From positions 76,088,401 through 76,152,400 of the forward strand of contig CM049315.1 of the NCBI GenBank assembly GCA_026874595.1: a stretch of DNA of 64,000 nt, written 5' to 3'. Both the position numbers and the translations under genes were made by a program. Shown in pieces: positions 1-15,354 of the stretch; position 1 is the first letter of the stretch; the number at the start of each line of letters is the position of its first letter. This DNA comes from Sipunculus nudus (lineage: Eukaryota > Annelida > Sipuncula > Golfingiida > Sipunculidae). The notes below the pieces were generated by a model. It did not search any database, was not told where the DNA came from, and worked only from the letters and a program-made list of their open reading frames with translations.

Positions 1-511
1 ATATCTTAACCCCATTGTCTCTGCTTTCACTATGAGTTGCATACTGAGATATCTTAACCCCTTTGTTTCTGCTTACACTATGAGTTGCATACTGAGATAT
101 CTTAACCCGATTGTCTCTGCTTTCACTATTAGTTGCATACTGAGATATCTTAGCCCAATTGTTTCTGCTTACACTATGAGTTGCATACTGAGATATCTTG
201 ACCCCATTGTCTCTGCTTTCACTATTAGTTGCATACTGAGATATCTTAGCCCAATTGTTTCTGCTTACACTATGAGTTGCATACTGAGATATCTTAACCC
301 CATTGTCTCTGCTTTCACTATTAGTTGCATACTGAGATATCTTAGCCCCTTTGTTTCTGCTTTCACTATTAGTTGCATACTGAGATATCTTAACCCCTTT
401 GTTTCTGCTTACACTATGAGTTGCAAACTGAGATATCTTAACCCCATTGTCTCTGCTTTCACTATTAGTTGCATACTGAGATATCTTAGCCCAATTGTTT
501 CTGCTTACACT

Positions 512-2711
512 ATGAGTTGCATACTGAGATATCTTAACCCCATTGTCTCTGCTTTCACTATTAGTTGCATACTGAGATATCTTAGCCCAATTGTTTCTGC
601 TTACACTATGAGTTGCATACTGAGATATCTTAACCCCATTGTCTCTGCTTTCACTATTAGTTGCATACTGAGATATCTTAACCCCATTGTTTCTGCTTAC
701 ACTATGAGTTGCATACTGAGATATCTTAACCCCATTGTCTCTGCTTACACTATGAGTTGCATACTGAGATATCTTAGCCCCTTTGTTTCTGATTTCACTA
801 TAAGTTGAATACTGAGATATCTTAGCCCAATTGTTTCTGCTTACACTATGAGTTGCATACTGAGATATCTTAACCCCATTGTCTCTGCTTTCACTATGAG
901 TTGCATACTGAGATATCTTAACCCCTTTGTTTCTGCTTACACTACGAGTTGCATACTGAGATATCTTAACCCCATTGTCTCTGCTTTCACTATTAGTTGC
1001 ATACTGAGATATCTTAGCCCCTTTGTTTCTGCTTACACTATGAGTTGCATACTGAGATATCTTAGCCCCTTTGTTTCTGATTTCACTATGAGTTGAATAC
1101 TGAGATATCTTAGCCCAATTGTTTCTGCTTACACTATGAGTTGCATACTGAGATATCTTAACCCCATTGTCTCTGCTTTCACTATTAGTTGCATACTGAG
1201 ATATCTTAGCCCAATTGTTTCTGCTTACACTATGAGTTGCATACTGAGATATCTTAACCCCATTGTCTCTGCTTTCACTATTAGTTGCATACTGAGATAT
1301 CTTAGCCCAATTGTTTCTGCTTACACTATCAGTGGTACACTGGGGTATGTATGCCCATTGTCTCTGCTTTCACTATGAGTGAAATACTGGAATATGATAG
1401 CCAATTGTCTCTGCTTTCACTATTAGTTGCATACTGAGATATCTTAGCCCAATTGTTTCTGCTTACACTATCAGTGGTACACTGGGGTATGTATGCCCAT
1501 TGTCTCTGCTTTCACTATGAGTGAAATACTGGAATATGATAGCCGATTGTCTCTGCTTTCACTATTAGTTGCATACTGAGATATCTTAGCCCAATTGTTT
1601 CTGCTTACACTATGAGTTGCATACTGAGATATCTTAACCCCATTGTCTCTGCTTTCACTATTAGTTGCATACTGAGATATCTTAGCCCAATTGTTTCTGC
1701 TTACACTATGAGTTGCATACTGAGATATCTTAACCCCATTGTCTCTGCTTTCACTATTAGTTGCATACTGAGATATCTTAACCCCATTGTTTCTGCTTAC
1801 ACTATGAGTTGCATACTGAGATATCTTAACCCCATTGTCTCTGCTTACACTATGAGTTGCATACTGAGATATCTTAGCCCCATTGTCTCTGCTTTCACTA
1901 TTAGTTGCATACTGAGATATCTTAGCCCAATTGTTTCTGCTTACACTATGAGTTGCATACTGAGATATCTTAACCCCATTGTCTCTGCTTTCACTATGAG
2001 TTGCATACTGAGATATCTTAACCCCTTTGTTTCTGCTTACACTACGAGTTGCATACTGAGATATCTTAACCCCATTGTCTCTGCTTTCACTATTAGTTGC
2101 ATACTGAGATATCTTAGCCCCTTTGTTTCTGCTTACACTATGAGTTGCATACTGAGATATCTTAGCCCCTTTGTTTCTGATTTCACTATGAGTTGAATAC
2201 TGAGATATCTTAGCCCAATTGTTTCTGCTTACACTATGAGTTGCATACTGAGATATCTTAACCCCATTGTCTCTGCTTTCACTATTAGTTGCATACTGAG
2301 ATATCTTAGCCCAATTGTTTCTGCTTACACTATGAGTTGCATACTGAGATATCTTAACCCCATTGTCTCTGCTTTCACTATTAGTTGCATACTGAGATAT
2401 CTTAGCCCAATTGTTTCTGCTTACACTATCAGTGGTACACTGGGGTATGTATGCCCATTGTCTCTGCTTTCACTATGAGTGAAATACTGGAATATGATAG
2501 CCGATTGTCTCTGCTTTCACTATTAGTTGCATACTGAGATATCTTAGCCCAATTGTTTCTGCTTACACTATCAGTGGTACACTGGGGTATGTATGCCCAT
2601 TGTCTCTGCTTTCACTATGAGTGAAATACTGGAATATGATAGCCGATTGTCTCTGCTTTCACTATTAGTTGCATACTGAGATATCTTAGCCCAATTGTTT
2701 CTGCTTTCACT
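512..2711. repeat. 1,100-bp higher-order repeat, two tandem copies
   Basis: The blocks starting at about 512 and 1,612 match with an offset of 1,100 bp. They share diagnostic variants such as CACTACGAGTTGC (942 and 2,042) and GATTTCACTATGAGTTGAAT (1,079 and 2,179). The offset equals 23 units of 48 minus 4, as expected if four 47-bp units lie in each copy. Exact boundaries are uncertain because the units are so similar. Confidence 0.7.
1327..1420. repeat. Exemplar pair of 47-bp variant units
   Basis: This pair is representative of a diverged module embedded many times in the array, for example near 2,430, 4,250, 5,640, 8,610, 9,850, 10,660, 21,310 and 24,040. The two halves are 47 bp each and share CCCATTGTCTCTGCTTTCAC with the normal unit, but replace ACTGAGATATCTTAACC by ACTGGGGTATGTATGCC and ACTGGAATATGATAGCC. 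Neither half has GATATC. The distance between the flanking EcoRV sites (1,296 and 1,438) is 142 bp, which is 48+47+47. Confidence 0.85.
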
Positions 2712-4865
2712 ATCAGTGGTACACTGGGGTATGTATGCCCATTGTCTCTGCTTTCACTATGAGTGAAATACTGGAATATGATAGCCGATTGTCTCTGCTT
2801 TCACTATTAGTTGCATACTGAGATATCTTAGCCCAATTGTTTCTGCTTACACTATGAGTTGCATACTGAGATATCTTAACCCCATTGTCTCTGCTTTCAC
2901 TATTAGTTGCATACTGAGATATCTTAACCCCATTGTCTCTGCTTTCACTTTCAGTTGCATACTGAGATATCTTAGCCCAATTGTTTCTGCTTACACTATG
3001 AGTTGCATACTGAGATATCTTAACCCCATTGTCTCTGCTTTCACTATTAGTTGCATACTGAGATATCTTAGCCCAATTGTTTCTGCTTACACTATGAGTT
3101 GCATACTGAGATATCTTAACCCCATTGTCTCTGCTTTCACTATGAGTTGCATACTGAGATATCTTAACCCCTTTGTTTCTGCTTACACTATGAGTTGCAT
3201 ACTGAGATATCTTAACCCGATTGTCTCTGCTTTCACTATAAGTTGCATACTGAGATATCTTAGCCCAATTGTTTCTGCTTACACTATGAGTTGCATACTG
3301 AGATATCTTGACCCCATTGTCTCTGCTTTCACTATTAGTTGCATACTAAGATATCTTAGCCCAATTGTTTCTGCTTACACTATGAGTTGCATACTGAGAT
3401 ATCTTAACCCCATTGTCTCTGCTTTCACTATTAGTTGCATACTGAGATATCTTAGCCCCTTTGTTTCTGCTTTCACTATTAGTTGCATACTGAGATATCT
3501 TAACCCCTTTGTTTCTGCTTACACTATGAGTTGCAAACTGAGATATCTTAACCCGATTGTCTCTGCTTTCACTATTAGTTGCATACTGAGATATCTTAGC
3601 CCAATTGTTTCTGCTTACACTATGAGTTGCATACTGAGATATCTTAACCCCATTGTCTCTGCTTTCACTATTAGTTGCATACTGAGATATCTTAGCCCAA
3701 TTGTTTCTGCTTACACTATGAGTTGCATACTGAGATATCTTAACCCCATTGTCTCTGCTTTCACTATTAGTTGCATACTGAGATATCTTAACCCCATTGT
3801 TTCTGCTTACACTATGAGTTGCATACTGAGATATCTTAACCCCATTGTCTCTGCTTACACTATGAGTTGCATACTGAGATATCTTAGCCCCATTGTCTCT
3901 GCTTTCACTATTAGTTGCATACTGAGATATCTTAACCCCATTGTTTCTGCTTACACTATGAGTTGCATACTGAGATATCTTAACCCCATTGTCTCTGCTT
4001 ACACTATGAGTTGCATACTGAGATATCTTAGCCCCATTGTCTCTGCTTTCACTATTAGTTGTATACTGAGATATCTTAGCCCAATTGTTTCTGCTTACAC
4101 TATGAGTTGCATACTGAGATATCTTAACCCCATTGTCTCTGCTTACACTATGAGTTGCATACTGAGATATCTTAGCCCAATGGTTTCTGCTTTCACTATG
4201 AGTTGAATACTGAGATATCTTAGCCCCATTGTCTCTGCTTTCACTATCAATGTTACACTGGGGTATGTATGCCCATTGTCTCTGCTTTCACTATGAGAGA
4301 AATACTTGAATATGATAGCCGATTGTCTCTGCTTTCACTATTAGTTGCATACTGAGATATCTTAGCCCAATTGTTTCTGCTTACACTATGAGTTGCGTAC
4401 TGAGATATCTTAACCCCATTGTCTCTGCTTACACTATGAGTTGCATACTGAGATATCTTAGCCCCTTTGTTTCTGCTTTCACTATGAGTTGCATACTGAG
4501 ATATCTTAACCCCATTGTCTCTGCTTTCACTATTAGTTGCATACTGAGATATCTTAGCCCAATTGTTTCTGCTTACACTATGAGTTGCATACTGAGATAT
4601 CTTAACCCCATTGTCTCTGCTTACACTATGAGTTGCATACTGAGATATCTTAGCCCAATTGTTTCTGCTTTCACTATGAGTTGAATACTGAGATATCTTA
4701 GCCCCATTGTCTCTGCTTTCACTATCAATGGTACACTGGGGTATGTATGACCATTGTCTCTGCTTTCACTATGAGAGAAATACTTGAATATGATAGCCGA
4801 TTGTCTCTGCTTTCACTATTAGTTGCATACTGAGATATCTTAGCCCAATTGTTTCTGCTTACACT

Positions 4866-7165
4866 ATGAGTTGCGTACTGAGATATCTTAACCCCATTGT
4901 CTCTGCTTACACTATGAGTTGCATACTGAGATATCTTAGCCCCTTTGTTTCTGCTTTCACTATGAGTTGCATACTGAGATATCTTAACCCCATTGTCTCT
5001 GCTTTCACTATTAGTTGCATACTGAGATATCTTAGCCCAATTGTTTCTGCTTACACTATGAGTTGCATACTGAGATATCTTAACCCCATTGTCTCTGCTT
5101 TCACTATTAGTTGCATACTGAGATATCTTAACCCCATTGTCTCTGCTTACACTATGAGTTGCATACTGAGATATCTTAGCCCCATTGTCTCTGCTTTCAC
5201 TATTAGTTGCATACTGAGATATCTTAGCCCAATTGTTTCTGCTTACACTATGTGTTGCATACTGAGATATCTTAACCCCATTGTCTCTGCTTACACTATG
5301 AGTTGAATACTGAGACATCCTAGCCCAATTGTTTCTGCTTACATTATGAGTTGCATACTGAGATATCTTAACCCCATTGTCTCTGCTTTCACTATTAGTT
5401 GCATACTGAGATATCTTAACCCCATTGTCTCTGCTTACACTATGAGTTGCATACTGCGATATCTTAGCCCCATTGTCTCTGCTTTCACTATTAGTTGCAT
5501 ACTGAGATATCTTAGCCCAATTGTTTCTGCTTACACTATGAGTTGCATACTGAGATATCTTAACCCCATTGTCTCTGCTTACACTATGAGTTGAATACTG
5601 AGATATCTAAGCCCCATTGTCTCTGCTTTTACTCTCAGTGGTACACTGGGGTATGTATGCCCATTGTCTCTGCTTTCACTATGAGTGAAATACTGGAATA
5701 TGATAGCCGATTGTCTCTGCTTACACTATGAGTTGCATACTGAGATATCTTAACCCCATTGTCTCTGTTTTCACTATTAGTTGCATACTGAGATATCTTA
5801 GCCCAATTGTTTCTGCTTACACTATGAGTTGCATACTGAGATATCTTAACCCCATTGTCTCTGCTTTCACTATTAGTTGCATACTGAGATATCTTAGCCC
5901 AATTGTTTCTGCTTACACTATGAGTTGCAAACTGAGATATCTTAACCCCATTGTCTCTGCTTTCACTATTAGTTGCATACTGAGATATCTTAGCCCAATT
6001 GTTTCTGCTTACACTATGAGTTGCGTACTGAGATATCTTAACCCCATTGTCTCTGCTTACACTATGAGTTGCATACTGAGATATCTTAGCCCCTTTGTTT
6101 CTGCTTTCACTATGAGTTGCATACTGAGATATCTTAACCCCATTGTCTCTGCTTTCACTATTAGTTGCATACTGAGATATCTTAGCCCAATTGTTTCTGC
6201 TTACACTATGAGTTGCATACTGAGATATCTTAACCCCATTGTCTCTGCTTTCACTATTAGTTGCATACTGAGATATCTTAACCCCATTGTCTCTGCTTAC
6301 ACTATGAGTTGCATACTGAGATATCTTAGCCCCATTGTCTCTGCTTTCACTATTAGTTGCATACTGAGATATCTTAGCCCAATTGTTTCTGCTTACACTA
6401 TGTGTTGCATACTGAGATATCTTAACCCCATTGTCTCTGCTTACACTATGAGTTGAATACTGAGATATCTTAGCCCAATTGTTTCTGCTTACACTATGAG
6501 TTGCATACTGAGATATTTTAACCCCATTGTCTCTGCTTTCACTATTAGTTGCATACTGAGATATCTTAACCCCATTGTCTCTGCTTACACTATGAGTTGC
6601 ATACTGAGATATCTTTGCCCCATTGTCTCTGCTTTCACTATTAGTTGCATACTGAGATATCTTAGCCCAATTGTTTCTGCTTACACTATGAGTTGCATAC
6701 TGAGATATCTTAACCCCATTGTCTCTGCTTACACTATGAGTTGAATACTGAGATATCTAAGCCCCATTGTCTCTGCTTTTACTATCAGTGGTACACTGGG
6801 GTATGTATGCCCATTGTCTCTGCTTTCACTATGAGTGAAATACTGGAATATGATAGCCGATTGTCTCTGCTTACACTATGAGTTGCATACTGAGATATCT
6901 TTACCCCATTGTCTCTGTTTTCACTATTAGTTGCATACTGAGATATCTTAGCCCAATTGTTTCTGCTTACACTATGAGTTGCATACTGAGATATCTTAAC
7001 CCCATTGTCTCTGCTTTCACTATTAATTGCATACTGAGATATCTTAGCCCAATTGTTTCTGCTTACACTATGAGTTGCAAACTGAGATATCTTAACCCCA
7101 TTGTCTCTGCTTTCACTATTAGTTGCATACTGAGATATCTTAGCCCGATGATTTCTGCTTACACT
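4866..7165. repeat. 1,150-bp higher-order repeat, two tandem copies
   Basis: Blocks starting at 4,866 and 6,016 share the rare ATGAGTTGCGTACTG start, a TATGTGTTGCATAC unit and a TTTTACT unit before a 47-bp pair, all displaced by 1,150 bp. This equals 24 units of 48 minus 2, fitting two 47-bp units per copy. A few point differences separate the copies, such as CATCC versus TATCT near 5,315 and 6,465. The right boundary is approximate. Confidence 0.7.
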
Positions 7166-10100
7166 ATGAGTTGCATACTGAGATATCTTAACCCCATTGT
7201 CTCTGCTTTCACTATTAGTTGCATACTGAGATATCTTAACCCCATTGTCTCTGCTTACACTATGAGTTGCATACTGAGATATCTTAGCCCCATTGTCTCT
7301 GCTTTCACTATTAGTTGCATACTGAGATATCTTAGCCCAATTGTTTTTGCTTACACTATGAGTTGCATACTGAGATATCTTAACCCCATTGTCTCTGTTT
7401 ACACTATGAGTTGCATACTGAGATATCTTAACCCCTTTGTTTCTGCTTTCACTATGAGTTGAATACTGAGATATCTTAGCCCCATTGTCTCTGCTTTCAC
7501 TATCAGTGGTACACTGGGGTATGTATGCCCATTGTCTCTACTTTCACTTTGAGTGAAATACTGGAATATGATAGCCGATTGTCTCTGCTTTCACTATTAG
7601 TTGCATACTGAGATATCTTAGCCCAATTGTTTCTGCTTACACTATGAGTTGCATACTGAGATATTTTAACCCCATTGTCTCTGCTTTCACTATTAGTTGC
7701 ATACTGAGATATCTTAACCCAATTGTTTCTGCTTACACTATGAGTTGCATACTGAGATATCTTAACCCCGTTGTCTCTGCTTTCACTATTAGTTGCATAC
7801 TGAGATATCTTAGCCCAATTGTTTCTGCTTACACTATGAGTTGCAAACTGAGATATCTTAACCCCATTGTCTCTGCTTTCACTATTAGTTGCATACTGAG
7901 ATATCTTAGTCCAATTGTTTCTGCTTACACTATGAGTTGCACACTGAGATATCTTAACCCCATTGTCTCTGCTTTCACTATTAGTTGCATACTGAGATAT
8001 CTTAGTCCAATTGTTTCTGCTTACACTATGAGTTGCATACTGAGATATCTTAACCCCATTGTCTCTGCTTTCACTATTAGTTGCATACTGAGATATCTTA
8101 GCCCAATTGTTTCTGTTTACACTATGAGTTGCATACTGAGATATCTTAACCCCATTGTCTCTGCTTTCACTATTAGTTGCATACTGAGATATCTTAGCCC
8201 AATTGTTTCTGCTTACACTATGAGTTGCATACTGAGATATCTTAACCCCTTTGTCTCTGCTTTCACTATTAGTTGCATACTGAGATATCTTAACCCCATT
8301 GTTTCTGCTTACACTATGAGTTGCATACTGAGATATCTTAACCCCATTGTCTCTGCTTACACTATGAGTTGCATACTGAGATATCTTAGCCCCATTGTCT
8401 CTGCTTTCACTATTAGTTGCAGACTGAGATATCTTAGCCCAATTGTTTCTGCTTACACTATGAGTTGCATACTGAGATATCTTAACCCCATTGTCTCTGC
8501 TTACACTATGAGTTGCATACTGAGATATCTTAGCCCCTTTGTTTATGCTTTCACTATGAGTTGAATACTGAGATATCTTAGCCCCATTGTCTCTGCTTTC
8601 ACTATCAGTGGTACACTGGGGTATGTATGCCCATTGTCTCTGCTTTCACTATAAGTGAAATACTGGAATATGATAGCCGATTGTCTCTGCTTTCACTATT
8701 AGTTGCATACTGAGATATCTTAGCCCAATTGTTTCTGCTTACACTATGAGTTGCATACTGAGATATCTTAGCCCCTTTGTTTCTGCTTTCACTATGAGTT
8801 AGTACTGAGATATCTTAGCCCCATTGTCTCTGCTTTCACTATCAGTGGTACACTGGAGTATGTATTCCCATTGTCTCTGCTTTCACTATGAGTGAAATAC
8901 TGGAATATGATAGCCGATTGTCTCTACTTTCACTATTAGTTGCATACTGAGATATCTTAGCCCTAATGTTTCTGCTTACACTATGAGTTGCATACTGAGA
9001 TATCTTAACCCCATTGTCTCTGCTTACACTATGAGTTGCATACTGAGATATCTTAGCCCCTTTGTTTCTGCTTTCACTATGAGTTGAATACTGAGATATC
9101 TTAGCCCCATTGTCTCTGCTTTCACTATCAGTGGTACACTGGGGTATGTATGCCCATTGTCATTGCTTTCACTATGTGTGAATTACTGGAATATGATAGC
9201 CGATTGTCTCTGCTTTCACTATTAGTTGCATACTGAGATATCTTAGCCCAATTGTTTCTGCTTACACTATGAGTTGCGTACTGAGATATCTTAACCCCAT
9301 TGTCTCTGCTTACACTATGAGTTGCATACTGAGATATCTTAGCCCCTTTGTTTCTGCTTTCACTATGAGTTGCATACTGAGATATCCTAACCCCATTGTC
9401 TCTGCTTTCACTATGAGTTGCATACTGAGATATCTTAACCCCATTGTCTCTGCTTTCACTATTAGTTGCATACTGAGATATCTTAGCCCAATTGTTTCTG
9501 TTTACACTATGAGTTGCATACTGAGATATCTTAACCCCATTGTCTCTGCTTTCACTATTAGTTGCATACTGAGATATCTTAGCCCAATTGTTTCTGCTTA
9601 CACTATGAGTTGCATACTGAGATATCTTAACCCCTTTGTCTCTGCTTTCACTATTAGTTGCATACTGAGATATCTTAACCCCATTGTTTCTGCTTACACT
9701 ATGAGTTGCATACTGAGATATCTTAACCCCATTGTTTCTGCTTACACTATGAGTTGCATACTGAGATATCTTAGCCCCTTTGTTTCTGCTTTCACTATGA
9801 GTTGAATACTGAGATATCTTAGCCCCATTGTCTCTGCTTTCACTATCAGTGGTACACTGGGGTATGTATGCCCATTGACTCTGCTTTCACTATAAGTGAA
9901 ATACTGGAATATGATAGCCGATTGTCTCTGCTTTCACTATTAGTTGCATACTGAGATATCTTAGCCCAATTGTTTCTGCTTACACTATGAGTTGCATACT
10001 GAGATATCTTAGCCCCTTTGTTTCTGCTTTCACTATGAGTTGAATACAGAGATATCTTAGCCCCATTGTCTCTGCTTTCACTATTAGTTGCATACTGAGA

Positions 10101-10700
10101 TATCTTAGCCCAATTGTTTCTGCTTACACTATGAGTTCCATACTGAGATATCTTAACCCCATTGTCTCTGCTTTCACTATTAGTTGCATACTGAGATATC
10201 TTAGCCCAATTGTTTCTGCTTACACTATGAGTTGCAAACTGAGATATCTTAACCCCATTGTCTCTGCTTTCACTATAAGTTGCATACTGAGATATCTTAG
10301 CCCAATGTTTTCTGCTTACACTATGAGTTGCATACTGAGATATCTTAACCCCATTGTCTCTGCTTTCACTATTAGTTGCATACTGAGATATCTTAACCCT
10401 ATTGTCTCTGCTTACACTATGAGTCGCATACTGAGATATCTTAGCCCCATTGTCTCTGCTTTCACTATTAGTTGCATACTGAGATATCTTAGCCCAATTG
10501 TTTCTGCTTACACTATGAGTTGCATACTGAGATATCTTAACCCCATTGTCTCTGCTTACACTATGAGTTGCATACTGAGATATCTTAACCCCTTTGTTTC
10601 TGCTTTCACTATGAGTTGAATACTGAGATATCTTAGCCCCATTGTCTCTGCTTTCACTATCAGTGGTACACTGGGGTATGTATGCCCATTGTCTCTGCTT

Positions 10701-13700
10701 TCACTTTGAGTGAAATACTGGAATATTATAGCCGATCGTCTCTGCTTTCACTATTAGTTGCATACTGAGATATCTTAGCCCAATTGTTTCTGCTTACACT
10801 ATGAGTTGCATACTGAGATATTTTAACCCCATTGTCTCTGCTTTCACTATTAGTTTCATACTGAGATATCTTAACCCAATTGTTTCTGCTTACACTATGA
10901 GTTGCATACTGAGATATCTTAACCCCATTGTCTCTGCTTTCACTATTAGTTGCATACTGAGATATCTTAGCCCAATTGTTTCTGCTTACACTGTGAGTTG
11001 AATACTGAGATATCTTAACCCCATTGTTTCTGCTTTCACTATTAGTTGCATACTGAGATATCATAGCCCAATTGTTTCTGCTTTCACTATGAGTTGAATA
11101 CTGAGATATCTTAACCCCATTGTCTCTGCTTTCACTATGAGTTGAATACTGAGATATCTTAACCCCATTATCTCTGCTTTCACTATGAGTTGAATACTGA
11201 GATATCTTAGCCCAATTGTTTCTGCTTTCACTATGAGTTGCATACTGAGATATCTTAGCCCTTTTGTTTCTGCTTTCACTATGAGTTGCATACTGAGATA
11301 TCTTAGCCCCTTTGTTTCTGCTTTCACTATGAGTTGAATACTGAGATATCTTAGCCCAATTGTTTCTGCTTAGACTATGAGTTGCATACTGAGATATCTT
11401 AACCCCATTGTCTCTGCTTTCACTATGAGTTGCATACTGAGATATCTTAGCCCCTTTGTTTCTGCTTTCACTATGAGTTGCATACTGAGATATCTTAGCC
11501 CCATTGTCTCTGCTTTCACTATTAGTTGCATACTGAGATATCTTAGCCCAATTGTTTCTGCTTACACTGTGAGTTGAATACTGAGATATCTTAACCCCAT
11601 TGTTTCTGCTTTCACTATTAGTTGCATACTGAGATATCATAGCCCAATTGTTTCTGCTTTCACTATGAGTTGAATACTGAGATATCTTAGCCCAATTGTT
11701 TCTGCTTTCACTATGAGTTGCATACTGAGATATCTTAGCCCCATTGTTTCTGCTTTCACTATGTGTTGAATACTGAGATATCTTAGCCCAATTGTTTCTG
11801 CTTTCACTATGAGTTGCATACTGAGATAACTTAACCCCATTGTCTCTGCTTTCACTATTAGTTGCATACTGAGATATCTTAGCCCAATTGTTTCTGCTTA
11901 CACTATGAGTTGCATACTGAGATATCTTAACCCCATTGTCTCTGCTTTCACTATTAGTTGCATACTGAGATATCTTAGCCCAATTGTTTCTGCTTACACT
12001 GTGAGTTGAATACTGAGATATCTTAACCCCATTGTTTCTGCTTTCACTATTAGTTGCATACTGAGATATCATAGCCCAATTGTTTCTGCTTTCACTATGA
12101 GTTGAATACTGAGATATCTTAACCCCATTGTCTCTGCTTTCACTATGAGTTGAATACTGAGATATCTTAACCCCATTATCTCTGCTTTCACTATGAGTTG
12201 AATACTGAGATATCTTAACCCCATTGTCTCTGCTTTCACTATGAGTTGAATACTGAGATATCTTAACCCCATTGTCTCTGCTTTCACTATTAGTTGCATA
12301 CTGAGATATCTTAGCCCAATTGTTTCTGCTTACACTATGAGTTGCATACTGAGATATCTTAACCCCATTGTTTCTGCTTTCACTATTAGTTGCATACTGA
12401 GATATCTTAGCCCAATTGTTTCTGCTTACACTATTAGTTGCATACTGAGATATCTTAACCCCATTGTCTCTGCTTTCACTATTAGTTGCATACTGAGATA
12501 TTTTAGCCCAATTGTTTCTGCTTTCACTATGACTTGAATACTGAGATATCTTAACCCCATTGTCTCTGCTTTCACTATGAGTTGCATACTGAGATATCTT
12601 AGCCCTTTTGTTTCTGCTTTCACTATGAGTTGCATACTGAGATATCTTAGCCCCTTTGTTTCTGCTTTCACTATGAGTTGAATACTGAGATATTTAAGCC
12701 CAATTGTTTCTGCTTACACTATGAGTTGCATACTTAGATATCTAAACCCCATTGTCTCTGCTTTCACTATGAGTTGCATACTGAGATATCTTAGCCCCTT
12801 TGTTTCTGCTTTCACTATGAGTTGCATACTGAGATATCTTAGCCCAATTGTTTCTGCTAACACTATGAGTTGCATACTGAGATATCTTAGCCCAATTGTT
12901 TCTGCTTTCACTATGAGTTGCATACTGAGATATCTTAGCCCAATTGTTTCTGCTTTCACTATGAGTTGCATACTGAGATATCTTAGCCCAATTGTTTCTG
13001 CTTTCACTATGAGTTGCATACTAAAATATCTTAGCCCCTTTGTTTCTGCTTTCACTATGAGTTGCACACTGAGATATCTTAGCCCCATTGTTTCTGCTTT
13101 CACTATGTGTTGAATACTGAGATATCTTAGCCCAATTGTTTCTGCTTACACTATGAGTTGCATACTGAGATATCTTAACCCCATTGTCTCTGCTTTCACT
13201 ATGAGTTGCATACTGAGATATCTTAACCCCATTGTCTCTGCTTTCACTATGAGTTGCATACTGAGATATCTTAGCCCCTTTGTTTCTGCTTTCACTATGA
13301 GTTGAATACTGAGATATCTTAGCCCAATTGTTTCTGCTTACAACATGAGTTGCATACTGAGATATCTTAACCCCATTGTGTCTGTTTTCACTATGAGTTG
13401 CATACTGAGATATCTTAGCCCCTTTGTTTCTGCTTTCACTATGAGTTGCATACTGAGATATCTTAGCCCCTTTGTTTCTGCTTTCACTAAGAGTTGCATA
13501 CTGAGATATCTTAGCCCCTTTGTTTCTGCTTTCACTATGAGTTGAATACTGAGATATCTTAGCCCAATTGTTTCTGCTTACACTATGAGTTGCATACTGA
13601 GATATCTTAACCCCATTGTTTCTGCTTTCACTATTAGTTGCATACTGAGATATCTTAGCCCAATTGTTTCTGCTTTCACTATGAGTTGCATACTGAGATA

Positions 13701-15354
13701 TCTTAGCCCCATTGTCTCTGCTTTCACTATTGTTGCATACTGAGATATCTTAGCCCAATTGTTTCTGCTTACACTGTGAGTTGAATACTGAGATATCTTA
13801 ACCCCATTGTTTCTGCTTTCACTATTAGTTGCATACTGAGATATCATAGCCCAATTGTTTCTGCTTTCACTATGAGTTGAATACTGAGATATCTTAACCC
13901 CATTGTCTCTGCTTTCACTATGAGTTGAATACTGAGATATCTTAACCCCATTATCTCTGCTTTCACTATGAGTTGAATACTGAGATATCTTAGCCCAATT
14001 GTTTCTGCTTTCACTATGAGTTGCATACTGAGATATCTTAGCCCTTTTGTTTCTGCTTTCACTATGAGTTGCATACTGAGATATCTTAGCCCCTTTGTTT
14101 CTGCTTTCACTATGAGTTGAATACTGAGATATTTTAGCCCAATTGTTTCTGCTTACACTATGAGTTGCATACTTAGATATCTAAACCCCATTGTCTCTGC
14201 TTTCACTATGAGTTGCATACTGAGATATCTTAGCCCCTTTGTTTCTGCTTTCACTATGAGTTGCATACTGAGATATCTTAGCCCAATTGTTTCTGCTAAC
14301 ACTATGAGTTGCATACTGAGATATCTTAGCCCAATTGTTTCTGCTTTCACTATGAGTTGCATACTGAGATATCTTAGCCCAATTGTTTCTGCTTTCACTA
14401 TGAGTTGCATACTGAGATATCTTAGCCCAATTGTTTCTGCTTTCACTATGAGTTGCATACTGAGATATCTTAGCCCCTTTGTTTCTGCTTTCACTATGAG
14501 TTGAATACTGAGATATCTTAGCCCAATTGTTTCTGCTTACACTATGAGTTGCATACTGAGATATCTTAACCCCATTGTCTCTGCTTTCACTATGAGTTGC
14601 ATACTGAGATATCTTAGCCCCTTTGTTTCTGCTTTCACTATGAGTTGCATACTGAGATATCTTAGCCCCATTGTCTCTGATTTCACTATGAGTTGCATAC
14701 TTAGATATCTAAACCCCATTGTCTCTGCTTTCACTATGAGTTGCATACTGAGATATCTTAGCCCCTTTGTTTCTGCTTTCACTATGAGTTGCATACTGAG
14801 ATATCTTAGCCCAATTGTTTCTGCTAACACTATGAGTTGCATACTGAGATATCTTAGCCCCATTGTCTCTGCTTTCACTATTGTTGCATACTGAGATATC
14901 TTAGCCCAATTGTTTCTGCTTACACTGTGAGTTGAATACTGAGATATCTTAACCCCATTGTTTCTGCTTTCACTATTAGTTGCATACTGAGATATCATAG
15001 CCCAATTGTTTCTGCTTTCACTATGAGTTGAATACTGAGATATCTTAACCCCATTGTCTCTGCTTTCACTATGAGTTGAATACTGAGATATCTTAACCCC
15101 ATTATCTCTGCTTTCACTATGAGTTGAATACTGAGATATCTTAGCCCAATTGTTTCTGCTTTCACTATGAGTTGCATACTGAGATATCTTAGCCCTTTTG
15201 TTTCTGCTTTCACTATGAGTTGCATACTGAGATATCTTAGCCCCTTTGTTTCTGCTTTCACTATGAGTTGAATACTGAGATATTTTAGCCCAATTGTTTC
15301 TGCTTACACTATGAGTTGCATACTTAGATATCTAAACCCCATTGTCTCTGCTTT
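10701..15354. repeat. Large higher-order block, first copy
   Basis: This block starts with a rare hybrid unit, TTTGAGTGAAATACTGG followed by ATTATAGCCGATCG. It contains a set of distinctive units: CATACTTAGATATCTAAACC, GCTAACACTATGAG, CATACTAAAATATC, CAACATGAG and CACTATTGTTGC. Much of it recurs 3,885 bp downstream with no differences that I noticed. Within it, 13,844 and 14,995 start an internal 1,151-bp repeat, 24 units minus one base, because of one 47-bp unit (ATTGTTGC for ATTAGTTGC). Confidence 0.75.
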
